Assembly: GCA_025617745.1 (NCBI GenBank)
Contig: CM046869.1
Location: forward strand, 14,403,168-14,467,167
Direction: 5' to 3'
Length of the DNA stretch: 64,000 bases
Source of the DNA: Heliocidaris erythrogramma
Taxonomy: Eukaryota > Echinodermata > Echinoidea > Camarodonta > Echinometridae
Shown here: piece after piece, positions 22,565 through 33,859 of the stretch
Position numbering within the stretch: position 1 is the first letter of the stretch
Layout of the letters: each line of letters opens with the position of its first letter
Translations under genes and position numbers: made by a program
Notes under the pieces: generated by a model
The model's database searches: none
The model's input: only the letters and a program-made list of their open reading frames with translations
Told to the model about the DNA's origin: nothing

Positions 22565-25220
22565 ACGAAGTGTGAATTTCTTGGGAAAAGTTTACCGGTG
22601 AGTACAACTATAATTACGCTTAAATTTAATAAATAGAATAACATTCATATTAATTACTACCAATGTGAGGGATCTCCTGGAATTTCTGTACATTTTGAAA
22701 GTATTTGAAAGTACTGTATGCTATAAAAATGTGGGCTATCTGTTGTCAAACTTTCATTACATTTTCTATCGTTCTGAGCTAAAGTTTCAGCTCGATTGCC
22801 ATTACCACCCCTGTCACTCTTGACAGCTTACCGGGAGTTTCGGGCGGGACCGTATCATAAAATCAAATACTAATACCGGTACAGACAATTTCATCCCCAT
22901 CAATGTCAGTGACAGATCCAAAGTAACTGTTTGAACAAATAATTTCAAAACTTAGTTGGAAAAATATCTAGTATGACTCTAATGTGACATTAACATATTA
23001 ACTAGGACCAGGTGGCTTGTCGAGATTAATTTAGTTTTTCAAGCTCTGGTGTGAAGATTTCAGCAGTTCACAAGTTCCATGATTTTGATTTAGGTGGCTT
23101 ACCGTGGCTAGGGCCTAGCCTGGGCCTAGGCCAAACTTCTTTGACAAATCGGTTATCTAAGTTAGATGTAGACATAGAATCTAGATCTAATAAGCTAGAT
23201 CTGACAGTTAGACCTAAGAAGTATCATGTAGGCCTAGACCTCTATAGATACCTAACTTCCTAAGTTAGATCTAACTTACACAAAGGTCTAACTGTTACTG
23301 ATTTTTTTTTGGTAGGGCCTGGCCCTATATTAATGGTTATTTATTTATTTATATAATTATATAACCAGTCATTGACGTAGGCCTAGCCTAGGTCTTGTCC
23401 TAAAATCCACATAGTCTAGATCTGATCTAGACTCCTACTCGATGGTCTAAGTCTAGATTTTCTAGATCTAGGCTAGTCTAGTCTAACGTACGTGTATTGT
23501 AGATCTAATCGTAACATTTAGACATAGTCCTAGACACTACAGTCTAGGGCAAAGCACATTACTAGCCTAATGGAAGAAAGCCTGGTCAGTGATTGAATTA
23601 TGAATTGGGGGGGGGGGGGGTCCTGGTCTAGTTAGTCTTTACTCTAATTCTGCCCGATTCAACTCATTGTAATGTTAGAATGATATTAGATTAGAATTAA
23701 AAGAATAAACCTCTAGGCCTATAGGGTTAACTTTTAGCCAATTAAAGTTTGATTGAATTTGAAAAGAACTTTAAGACTAAGAGAAGTCAGGGCATGCATG
23801 TTTTGTTTTGTTTTGTTTTTGTTTTTGATTTTTTTTACTTAGTGTAGCAGGGAAGGAATCAAAATCAAACGGGCTAGTCATTTTTCATTTTTAGGGAGGA
23901 CCAAAAAATTGTTGAAAGATAATACTAGAGTATCACTATCAATTATCATTTTCAATTTTATTTCTTTTTTCAGATGGACATGAAAGGAAGAATATGCAGA
24001 CCTACCAAGTGTTTTGTTCTACATTGTATCTACCCATCAACGCATGAACGTACTACTACCACTAACTATTGGAGATGACAGGCGAAATGCAATGTAAATC
24101 TAGGTCTTACTAGGATGCCACTTTATTTTCACTTCCCTGATTGCATGACAGGTATGGTAGTTCAAGCTCTAGAGCTCTCATCTTGGAAATCAATTAGTGG
24201 TAGTGGTAGCTCCATGGTTATTTCAATGGGAATGTTAAGATCCAGTTGAGGATTTACAGATTTTAAAGATGGAATGATAGATTGGTACTACTTATACAAG
24301 GATAGATGTTATCCGAAGTATATAATAAATACAAGAGGGTTTTATGGGATCTAAAATGTGTTGACAAGTAAATACATTAGTTTAGTTCCTTTGAGAGTGT
24401 TCTTCAACCCTTTTCAATAATACGTGTACGCAAACAATAGCAAGTAGAATATCAAATGGAGAAAAAAAAATATGTACTAAAATTTATTTTGAAATATATC
24501 TGAAGAAAGACATTACAATTTCAGATAGAATCTGTGAAAGGAATCTATGCATGAGGCCACCATGGAGTATAAATACTTATTATGTGATGTATGAACTATT
24601 TTATTTTTCCAGGATGATGCTTCTCTTCTTCAGTAACAACAGATCCTGAAGGCATATCCCAATTTGAGTAAAGACAATTTAGAGAGGAAGAAAGAACTAC
24701 CAACTTGCTGAAGTTAAGAGAGGTAGGCTCAGCTGTATGAATAAGTATCTTTGCATATGTACACTCACACAACTGAGGTACTAAAGGGTGTCCTTGGTTC
24801 ATTCACAAAGATAGATTTTGTAAAGGGGGGGGGCAAATCTCAGAAGAAAAAGGGTTGACAGATTTTTTGGGTCGAGTTTTCCTGCAAATTCTCTGACAAG
24901 CAAAAAAAGAAAAGAAAAAAAAGAAAGAAGCTTATTAGTTCAAAGGGGGGGGGGGCATAATTTTAAATGGAGAGCCCACAATGTACACTGCTCTTTGAAA
25001 AGGGTGGAGGCCGGAAGTGCCCCCCCCCCCCCATTCTGCCAATGTGTTCAATGATTTGCATATCATGTGATTTCAACGTGATTAATTCCATTCTTTTCTC
25101 ATTTCATTCAACAGACATGCATGGAGTTCAACTTGACCTCTTCAGCTTTATGGCGGCTACAACAGATCAGTTCCTTCATATTGCAATCCGGAGAGTCTGA
25201 AGTTATTGTAACAAGCACAT
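22565..25220 (+). ncRNA. Candidate multi-exon non-coding transcript
   Basis: A chain of good splice signals exists: a donor ACCG|GTGAGT at 22598 downstream of a CpG-rich block; an exon at 23974-24093 (acceptor tttcttttttcag, donor gtaaat); an exon at 24613-24722 (acceptor tatttttccag, donor gtaggc); and an acceptor ttcattcaacag at 25114 opening an exon through at least 25200. The second exon begins with ATG, but that frame stops after 34 codons within the exon, and I find no long joined frame. If transcribed, it is probably non-coding or encodes only a short peptide. All of this is inferred from splice-site appearance. Confidence 0.25.
23080..23560. repeat. Dense cluster of hexamer palindromes
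   Basis: The stretch is packed with aggcct, cctagg, tctaga, agatct and variants such as gacctaggcc, often overlapping or separated by only a few bases. There is no fixed period, so this is not an ordinary tandem repeat. Similar clusters lie at 52110-52270 and 52610-53040. Confidence 0.6.
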
Positions 25221-27410
25221 TTAAGGGAAAAGGATACTGCATCTAAAGCTTTTCACATACATGTGGCACCTTTACCCGCCCCTCCACATGTCGCTTTATA
25301 AATTCTAATACAGCCAATTCTTTCATGTAGATGCATTTAGCTCATGAAGCCTATTGAGTTGAGGGTTTCCTCTTCGAGATGGCCTAGGGACAATTCCTGG
25401 GCCCTAATGTTTATGATGATGATAATAATAATAATGATAACAATAGAACAGGGCCCTCTTGCAATTAAACATTAAACGCAAAATGATTTTCAACCAATCA
25501 GGAACGCGTATTTTGGACATGCCTTTCATTTGTTGAGTTTGCGTTTATTCGCAACATTTTATGCAAGAGTGCCCAGTTCTTATATTTCGTGTAATACCTT
25601 TGAAAAATGTCTCAGTGCACTGAGGAAAGGGTGAGAAACAAGTAGGAAACCTGCCGGAAATGTTACAATTATATTAATCAATTGAATGAGTATGTTTTTA
25701 GTGCAGATTGGAATTGCCCTACTGCTTGTCTTACATTACTGAAGTGCTTTGATCCATTGTGCATCTCAACAAGTGGAAAAAAAATAATCCAATGAACTGA
25801 TCTTACATGTATATCTGATGATTGAAATTATCATTTTGGGAAAGTCTGTAAGTTCAAATACTGTTTATATGATAAAAAACTTTTTTAAATGCCAAAGACA
25901 ATCAGTATTGAGAAATTGAAAAAAAACAGGTTAGTTCATCTAGAGAGCTTTACATGTATGTAGAGAAAATTAACATAACCATCTTTCATTTTCAAGTCAA
26001 ATAATTATGCCCTTGGTATGTGTGGATTAATTTCAACCAACTCTGAAATGTACATTGGTCATTGTTTCAAGGGAGACTTTGTGGTTTGGGAGTTAGGGCA
26101 CTAGTGTAGCTGGGGGGCAGAGCAAAAAAAAAAGTTATCAGGTTCATGAAAAATTCTCTGGGGTGAATTTAGGGAGGGGGCAATCCCAGCCCGTGCCCCC
26201 CCCCCCCTTTTGAAAGAACAGTATACATTGTGCTCCCTCCTATTTTGTGCCCCCTTTTAGAACTTTTTTGGGTGTGTTAGAGAATTACGGAGGGAAAACT
26301 GGACCCATGAAATCATGAAATCATGAAATCAACCCCCACTGAGTGACTTTTGGAGGGCTTGCAACAAGAAAAAATGACGAATCTCCCTCCAAGCAGTTTC
26401 CCAAAGTTGACAGCCCAGCATTTGTGTGCCCCCCCCCCCCCTAGAAAATCCTGCATACTGCACTGAGTTAGGGTAAAGTTGTTGTGAAAATTCCTGATGA
26501 TTTCATCAGGATTTTCAAGTATTCTATGTTGCATAAGTCATCATTTTATAAACTCCCGAAGTTTAACAGGAACCTATAATGTGTTCAAAAATTCCAAATA
26601 AATCAACAAATGCAATAAAATTTAAAGATGTAATACTTCCATGTAGCAGGTGAGGTCATTTGATTTTAATAATTCAGTTGTGATGCAAATGTACTCTTTG
26701 TTAGTAATATAAAGTATATGTTTGAAGTTTTCGTGTAGGGCATCATATAAGTTATTTCTATAAAAGTTAAGAATAATACTTTGATATTAGTAGAACAAAT
26801 ACATGTACATTATAAATATACGTTGTGTTAAAAAATAGTGGATGATGGAATACACAATTGAAAAAATGACATACTAGTAGATGCAAAAAACATAAGGTAA
26901 AACAATCGGTTTGTGATCGAAGATAACGTAGAGAAATAATCAAGCAGAAGGTGAGCAAATTTGTTTTAGATCGACTGGGCATCATAATTGCAGATTTCAT
27001 CACATAAACTGTAAACATGGTAAATTATATCATTGTGAAGAGCTATGTACTAAGTAATTAAAATTTAAAATATAAAATTTTATGAACATTTAACTAGCAG
27101 TAATCCAATAGTACATGTATTTCTTTCTTTTCTTTTGTTTTTTCAATGAATCAAATCTAACTGCAGATAGAGTGATGAAACAGGACGTGAGGGAGAAATA
27201 GTGTGTGAGAGAGAGAGAGGGAGAGAGAGAAAGTTAAGAGATAATGAAAGAGATAACTTGTGAGATGATATAATGAGAAAGGCAACGATGTGAGATAGTG
27301 AGAAAGATGGGAAGAAAAAGGGGGAAAGAAAGTTTCAATATCCCCCTCCCCTTTGCCGCATGAGCTGGTGATTCTTTTTGGGAGGGGGGGGGGGGGGGGC
27401 TGGTAGGTCT
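24820..27410. repeat. Scattered poly-G/poly-C MITE fragments, no gene
   Basis: Runs of 9-16 G or C stand at about 24826, 24945, 25020, 26199, 26430 and 27384. Each lies in wording shared with the MITE at 47982-48324 (for example ctctgacaagcaaaaaa at 24891 and gaggccggaagtgccccc at 25007). A distinct small MITE lies at 25451-25574. I see no coding exon apart from the candidate transcript. Confidence 0.5.
25451..25574. mobile_element. Small MITE with gggccctcttgca ends
   Basis: The left end gggccctcttgca and inverted right end gggcactcttgca match with one difference. Both are followed inward by AT-rich sequence and then aaacgcaaa. Confidence 0.55.
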
Positions 27411-27586
27411 GGCCTAGGGGTGGGGGCCGTGAGTTCAATTCCAAGTTTGTTTGCTTTAAAACAAAATCAACAACAAAACAGAACAATAATTATATATATT
27501 TTAATTACTGTCAGAATTTCCCACATATGGATTCGTTTCTTGTGAAAAAGCTTAACCGAGTTTGATTTCATATTTATTTTTCAACA

Positions 27587-27672
27587 GTGAAATATGGCAC
27601 GTAGCTTCTCACTGTATATTGTTGATTATTATAATCATATAAAAAATGGAAGGCACTGATTCGCCAATGCTG
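27587..27672 (+). other. Exon-like segment
   Basis: The acceptor tttatttttcaacag ends at 27586 and a strong donor gtaagtcg starts at 27673. The last part has a short open frame beginning ATGGAAGGC and running to the donor. It might be a further exon of the candidate transcript at 22.6-25.2 kb or an independent first coding exon. No continuation was found within the window. Confidence 0.2.
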
Positions 27673-27839
27673 GTAAGTCGTCAAAATCCATATCATGAAT
27701 ACATTAACATACATGAATAAATTAAGTGTACTTGACCTCTCTCAATGCGCATGCTCGACGCTGACCCGCGTTTGTTTTTGTTGCGTGAAGAGCATGTATG
27801 GATGTTGGGAGCATCTTAAGAAATGAATAATTCATAGTA

Positions 27840-28112
27840 TGTTAATGGGGGCTTCGGGCGCGTTCAAATCGTGTTCAAATGTCTCCGACAAAATGGCGGA
27901 GCTTTAGGGGCCTGGCTGGAATACAGATTTGTGTACAATCATGCGGACGCCCATGGTCAAAACGCGCAGGCAAGTAACAGCTGTTCAGTGCGTAACGTGT
28001 AATAAACCACATCACTCTCGGAAGAGTAACATGGCCGCGCCCACTTCAAGTGCTCGCACGCGGGGGAATGGGCGATGATCCCTCCAGGTGGTAGAGGTCA
28101 GTGGGCTGGCTG
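27840..28112 (-). repeat. Inverted relative of the 22.06-22.42 kb module
   Basis: Reverse complement segments agccagcccactgacctcta, gctccgcc and cccgaagcccccatta correspond in order to 22100-22380. The pair flanks 5.4 kb of DNA, but the arms are too diverged and gapped to call a single transposon with confidence. Confidence 0.5.
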
Positions 28113-28445
28113 GGTAGAAATTTCTTCTTTCCTCTTCTTTCGTTAATGTTTATTGGCAATCAGTCATATTTGACTATTGTCGCCAATGACTTTTTTTTCC
28201 CCTCCTTCTCTCTGTTAAGGATATTATTTACATATATTTTCTATAATTTTATCTTTCTTATTTGTTTCTTTTTTTCCTGCTAAAATAAAAGAAAATAAAG
28301 ATTTTTTTTTTTTTCGCTAGATTTACACTGAAAACCCCGAAAAAACAACCGCTATCTTCAGCACAGTTCCAACGGCACTTGCCCTGCCCTTTCCAAGATG
28401 CAATCTTACCGGGTCGGCGCAGTACGTCGCGCCAATTTTTCGGTC
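28113..28445 (+). repeat. Dispersed repeat, direct copy at 46.67-46.95 kb
   Basis: Shared blocks in order with 46670-46950: cttctttcgtt, ggcaatcagtca, tttgactattg, gccaatgac, then ctcagttccaac/cagcacagttccaac and gatgcaatcttaccg. The copies are diverged but co-linear. Confidence 0.65.
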
Positions 28446-28971
28446 ACGCCCACAGAACTCCCAAAGACGTCTTTAGGAGTTCTGTGGTCAAGCCTAGGTA
28501 ACTCAAGCATGGGCGAGGGGGCGCTCGTGTACCTGTGCATATAGATGGGTTTTTACATATTTAAATGTATTTTACAAGTTTTACAATATTTTATCAACAA
28601 GGCGAAAACACTTGTGGGCTTGGTTAGTAACAACATGTGCATCTTATAGCTATATGATAAATCTTTCTTTATTATTTTTCAATAAGATAAAGCTATATAC
28701 TTACATACGTATGCATACATATGCATTATAGGAATCATTATAGAAATTTAATCAAATTTTTTAATTCACACAAAATACTTTTAAACATACCTACACACTT
28801 AACATATACATGTAGGCCTATACAATAATGGTAGATTACCTATTCTTTACTGAAACGTTTCGTTCTGGAAACGAAACGTAGTATAGCTTTTTGTATTCCT
28901 GGGTCACTTTTTTTAAAATACTCCATTATTTGCCCTGATTGAGATTCATTTAATTCTGATAGAAGCATTGC
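28446..28971. other. Intergenic DNA, no gene seen
   Basis: There is a small inverted repeat around cacagaactcccaaagacg near 28450-28490 (gaactcc, then ggagttctgtgg). The rest is AT-rich. gaaacgtttcg next to aacgaaacg near 28853-28879 forms another short palindrome. Confidence 0.4.
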
Positions 28972-29700
28972 TCACTCAATAATATGTTTCGGACATACTA
29001 TAAGGTAATGTCTGACTGTTTCTACCTCAGAGCATCTGTCACAAAAACCTGTTGGATGAATACCCAATCTTAAAAGATCTTGATTAAGACCGATAACTCC
29101 TACGCGGAGACGACGGAGTGTACTAGTTTCTTGTCTTCCCAGATTATATATGGAGATGTCACCGATGGCTGTAATTCTTTCAAGACCGAGTTTGTTTGAT
29201 TCCATCTTTCTTGCCAAAGTATCTTGGAACTTTGTAATATTAGTTGCTTAATTTCTGATAATGTTAATTTATTATGTATTTCTATTCTATTTGATAAAGC
29301 TGCTTTTGCACAAGAGTCTGCTATTTCATTTCCTAATATTCCACAGTGTCCTGGAATCCATTAAAAATATATGTCAATATTTAAGCCTAGTAATAATAGT
29401 TAGAATTTCAGTAATAATGGGTTCGTCATTTTGTCGATGTAAGGATAAAAGTGCACTTAGTGAGTCACTGAATATAACAACACCTGTATATGTTTATATC
29501 TTCTACCCATTCCAGTGCAAGAAAAATCGCTGCCAATTCTGCCCTATAAGAAGAGGTAAAGTTAGATAATCTTTTTCCGGGTATATCGAGAAATAAGGTA
29601 CATAAAAAGCAGCTGAACTGATCCCCTTTTCGGGTACTTTGGATCCATCAGTGTATATGTGAAGTTGGTTTGACCACTTTGTGTGTATCAATTCTAAACT
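28972..29700 (-). pseudogene. RNase H and Cys-motif end of a non-LTR retrotransposon (broken)
   Basis: On the minus strand, about 29691-29503 encodes LHIYTDGSK, the first catalytic Asp block of RNase H. Around 29361-29310 a different frame reads WIPGHCGILGNEIADSCAKA, the last catalytic block. 29217-28972 gives LRRLRVG and then CDRC and HYLIVC, the Cys/His motif typical just after RNase H in I/Jockey/Ingi-type elements. Frame changes between these blocks and stop codons show it is dead. It is the 3' end of an element whose RT and linker pieces lie at 34.3 and 31.5 kb in the same orientation. Confidence 0.85.
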
Positions 29701-30200
29701 ATATTGTTACCCGCGGTTACCCACGCCGATGAAATCGGCAGGGTTATGTAAAGGGCTCCGTATGTTTGTTTTTTTTTTGTTTGTTTGTTTGTTTGTTTGT
29801 TTGTTTGTTTGTTTGTTTGTTTGTGTACAAGATAACAAGAGAACGGGTGAACGGATTTGCACCAAATTTTCAGGGAATGTTCAGAAAGTGACAGGAAAGA
29901 ATCGATTAGATTTTGGTGATGATTGGTTGACCCCTGCAAATTCTGTGTGACCTTGAACTTTTGACCCTGTAGTAAAGTATAGGAACTTCAGTTCAGAGAG
30001 TGACAGGATAGAAACTAGAAAGTTTGATGACCCCAAACTTCGCCTGCCGATGCAGAAATATTTTGGTCAATCAAAACACTCATTACTTCGTCTCACCAAA
30101 AATCTATTTCAGGTTTATGAATTTTAGAAGACTTTTAGACCCATTATTTGGTATTTCACTTCAAATCCGCACGAGCCTGCAATGAATATTCAAAGCCAAC
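29701..30200 (+). repeat. (TTTG)n microsatellite and attached dispersed repeat
   Basis: A TTTG array covers about 29768-29824. It is preceded by gaaatcggcagggttatgta and followed by wording such as aagagaacgggtgaacgg and gtgaccttgaacttttgacc, which looks like a moderately conserved dispersed repeat. It interrupts the minus-strand retrotransposon upstream of its RNase H. Confidence 0.6.
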
Positions 30201-30756
30201 GTATCCCAGCAACAAGGGATTTTTCGCGCTTGAACTGTACTCTCGTTGCGAAATCGAAAGCGGCTAGGTATACGGTATACGTATAGCCTAGCACGTCTAA
30301 TTTCTCATATTTCTTATCTTCTGTGCATTTCTGTTTATTTTCCCCGGTTCTTTCCACTTTGTTGTGGAAGTTTTTGTGATTTATTTTATCCTGGTGGACG
30401 TGTAGTACGTGATTTTAATTGTTTTCGGTGAAAATCTGGTGCGTTTGTTCGACGTGAGTGAGTCTATCGCACTCGCGAGTGTCGCGTGTGTTGATCTGAG
30501 TGAGTGGCTGAGCTGAGTAGCTGTAGTATAGTGTACGTACATAACTATACACAGCACTGTCGCGAAATGCATCGGGCCGCGGCTGACTGTAGTACTGAGT
30601 GAGTAAGCTCTGTGCCTCGCATGCACGTCATTTTCAAGTCGAGATCCAACTTCTTTTGTCGTCATATTTATTTTATCCAAGCCCGATGAAAAAAAAACAA
30701 ACAACCCGAATTGCAATGTAAAGATAGAACATGAATACATTTACTAACACTGACAT
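30201..30756. other. GC-richer unannotated stretch
   Basis: This part has more CpG than its surroundings (around 30440-30620) with gagtgagt-type repetition. I find no convincing coding exon. A promoter is possible but unsupported. Confidence 0.25.
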
Positions 30757-30764
30757 GACTGAAC

Positions 30765-30951
30765 CAAGGCCGTACGCAGCGGGGAGGGGGGGGGGGGGGG
30801 GGGGGCAGTTGCCCCCCCCCCCCCAGAAATTTCAAAATCATACTTTTTTTTAATCGGGTTTTAGACTTCAAGTTATGGGTTCCTTTGAAAGCGATCATCT
30901 TGCCCCCCCCCCCCCCCCCCCCCAGGAAAAAAATTTCTGCGTACGGCCTTG
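30765..30951. mobile_element. 187-bp hAT-like MITE with poly-G/poly-C arms
   Basis: Ends caaggccgtacgcag and ctgcgtacggccttg are perfect inverses. The 8-bp flanks GACTGAAC at 30757-30764 and 30952-30959 are identical. Inside are a G run (about 30781-30805), a C run (30811-30823) and a second C run (30904-30923). An 8-bp duplication supports hAT. Confidence 0.9.
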
Positions 30952-31184
30952 GACTGAACACTGAATACAAATTGCTAACATTTTTTTTCTCACCACGCCA
31001 CGCTCTCTGACATGTCTAATCAATTACTTTTAGGGGAGGGATGTTTCAATAATAAAATATCTTTTTCAGAAGAATTTTTTCATGGGTGGGGACACACAAA
31101 GCTATGACCTGGATATGGCAAAATTTATTGGGGGGGGGGGGGGGGGAGATGTGCCTCTTGTTATCCCCTTTGAATGGCTACTGC

Positions 31185-31510
31185 TTACAAAAATAATCGC
31201 AACAAAACAAAACCTATTGGGTTAAGGCGTGGGTCTGCCGCCTTTGACGGCCTTTCTAGTTGTAATTGAATTGGGTGATCTGATTTCTTTATTTGTGAGC
31301 TTAATTCGGTAGATATTATTGGTGGGCAGAATAACCATGGGGGAAAAGCTGGAGGACTTATCTTTTCCATACTTTCTTTCCCTATCTTGCACTGGAGCCT
31401 ATATCCGAAAGGTTTACTTACATTCTTACCTTTAAGATATTCAAATTGCCAGCATGATTCAATATGTTTTATCAATGGATGATTGGTGTGTCTTTCAATG
31501 TTTCAATGTT
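31185..31510 (-). pseudogene. Linker region of the same non-LTR retrotransposon
   Basis: The minus frame reads HTNHPLIKHIESCWQFEYL and continues for about 100 codons. This matches the stretch between RT and RNase H in I/Ingi-like elements by position and style. It is co-linear with the RT piece (about 33.86-34.27 kb) and the RNase H piece (28.97-29.70 kb). The identification rests mainly on that order. Confidence 0.5.
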
Positions 31511-31640
31511 CGAACATTAAATTGTATGGTGTCTTTCAAAGGGGCAAATTGAAAAAGTGTCCATCTCAGTAGGATTTTCCGTTTTCAGGCTAAACATGAA
31601 AAATAAGGGAAGAAAGAAAACAATAGGTTAATGCCCGGGG
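31511..31640 (+). repeat. B-module fragment of the 18-21 kb palindrome
   Basis: ggggcaaattgaaaaagtg, ccatctcagtaggatttt and gttttcaggctaaa match 18335-18395 in the same order and orientation. It continues into the aagaaagaaaacaatag wording that starts the purine-rich block there. Confidence 0.7.
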
Positions 31641-32556
31641 GGGGGGGGGTATATATCTCATTGAGGCCTGTACGGCATCCGCGTCCATGAGTTTCTGAAA
31701 AGCACCCTAAACGAGGATTTCGGTAGAGAGGTTTTTGATACCCTACTAGTATTAAGGGAAACCCGTGAAAATTTTCTGATTTTTAGATCCTTAACAGGTT
31801 TTTTTTAGATCTTGCAACGTATTGTACACCCTTTTCGAGGATTGGTTCTTCTTGCTGTGGCGGATCTACATAGGGGGAAATCCGGCCCGTGCCCCCCCCC
31901 CCCCCCCCTTGAAATTCAACTGGCATCCCCATGTTACCCATCTGGTGGTGCAAAAACAACCCTTTTTACTCGTTTTCATCGATGCGGATGCCGTACAGGC
32001 CTCAATGAGATAATGAGATAATGCAGAGAAAAACAAATTAAAATTAAAATTAAAATGTATTGATATAAAATCCAGACATAATAGTAATAGGATAACAGAA
32101 CAAAAAACATATCCTGCTAGCAACATATTGGATAGAAAAACAACCTTGACAACATGTAAGAAAATTCTATCAGAACCGATTGACATGTAAGATTATACAG
32201 AAAGTAATGTTGCTATTCTTAGAAACAAATCAAAACGCAATCAATAACGGAATGGTGAATAGAAGCAAAACCTCAATGAAACATAGGTAAATTATATTCT
32301 TTAAAAATTGTATGTATCGTATTACTTACTCTACTGAAAGAAATGTTATCATTTAGAAAAAACTGACAAAGAAAAACGCCGATGACAACAAAAGCAGCAT
32401 GTTGAATACAAAAAAAGGCAAATTACGTCAAAACAATATTGAATCGGGTTCACTCGACATCAAAGAACAGTAGTAGAACAGTAGAACAGAGCGGGTGTAA
32501 CAGCGATATCAACCACAGAATATAATGAGAAGCATAGTAAATAAAAACGGGGGCAC
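31641..32556. other. Intergenic DNA with MITE remnants
   Basis: G run at about 31640-31650 and C run at about 31892-31908. The wording ggcggatctacataggggg (31858) resembles the G/C-run MITE family. 32000-32550 is A-rich without a gene. Confidence 0.35.
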
Positions 32557-33830
32557 TTGTTTTTCCGAAGGTTCATAATTCCGAAACACAAATTTCCCAT
32601 GCCTGGGGCTTCATAATTCCGAAAATGAAAAGGGATCATAATTCCAAACATTTGTTGCATTATTTCGAAGGTTCGTTTATCCGAAGGTTCATATTTCCGA
32701 AAATAAAATAGGGTTCGTAATTCCGAAAATGAAATATAGGGTTCGTAATTCCGAAAATGAAATAGGGTTCATAATTCCGAAACACAAATTTCCCATGCCT
32801 GGGGCTTCACAAAAAAGGGATCATAATTCCGAACATTTGTTGCATTATTTCGAAGGTTCGTTTATCCGAAGGTTCATAATTCCGAAAATGAATTAGGGTT
32901 CATGTTTCCGAAGGTTCATAATTCCGAAAATGAAATAGGGTTCTTAATTCCGAAAATGAAATATAGGGTTCGTAATTCCGAAAATGAAATATAGGGTTCG
33001 TAATTCCGAAAATAAAATAGGGTTCGTCATTCCGAAAATGAAATAGGGTTCATAATTCCGAAACACAAATTTCCCATGCCTGGGGCTTCACAAAAAAGGG
33101 GTCATAATTCCGAACATTTGTTGCATTATTTCGAAGGTTCGTTTATCCGAAGGTTCATAATTCCGAAAATGAATTAGGGTTCATGTTTCCGAAGGTTCAT
33201 AATTCCGAAAATGAAATAGGGTTCGTAATTCCGAAAATGAAATATAGGGTTCGTAATTCCGAAAATGAAATATAGGGTTCGTAATTCCGAAAATAAAATA
33301 GGGTTCGTCATTCCGAAAATGAAATAGGGTTCATAACTCCGAAACACAAATTTCCCATGCCTGGGGCTTCACAATTCCGAAAATGAAAAAGGGATCATAA
33401 TTCCGAACATTTGTTGCATTATTTCGAAGGTTCATAATTCCGAAAATGAATTAGGGTTCATATTTCCGAAAGTTCATAATTCCGAAAATGAAATAGGGTT
33501 CATAACTCCGAAACACAAATTTCCCATGCCTGGGGCTTCACAATTCCGAAAATGAAAAAGGGATCATAATTCCGAACATTTGTTGCATTATTTCGAAGGT
33601 TCATAATTCCGAAAATGAATTAGGGTTCATATTTCCGAAAGTTCATAATTCCGAAAATGAAATAGGGTTCGTAATTCCGAAAATGAAATATATAGGGTTC
33701 GTAATTCCGAAAATGAAATAGGGTTCATGATTCCGAAAATGAATTCGTAATTCCGAAAATGAAATATAGGGTGCGTAATTCCGAAAATGAAATAGGATTC
33801 GTAAATCCGAAAATGAAATAAGGTACCTAA
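32557..33830 (+). repeat. 1.3-kb phrase satellite (ttccgaa-type)
   Basis: The core phrase ataattccgaaaatgaaat recurs dozens of times with variants (gttcgtaattccg, gaaggttcataattccg). A larger unit is also repeated: the phrase cccatgcctggggcttca appears near 32598, 32795, 33077, 33357 and 33526, giving higher-order spacings of about 170-285 bp. All copies have the same orientation. No protein is plausible. Confidence 0.9.
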
Positions 33831-33859
33831 AAGGAGGGAGCGTGGAAGAAAAGGGGAGA

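Noticed and set aside
22060-28112. A single 6-kb transposon with long TIRs
   Set aside because: The inverted modules are diverged and gapped, no target duplication was found and no transposase lies between them. Independent insertions of one family are simpler.
32557-33830. CRISPR-like array of short repeats
   Set aside because: The intervals between repeats are themselves repetitive, not unique spacers, and the DNA is animal nuclear sequence.
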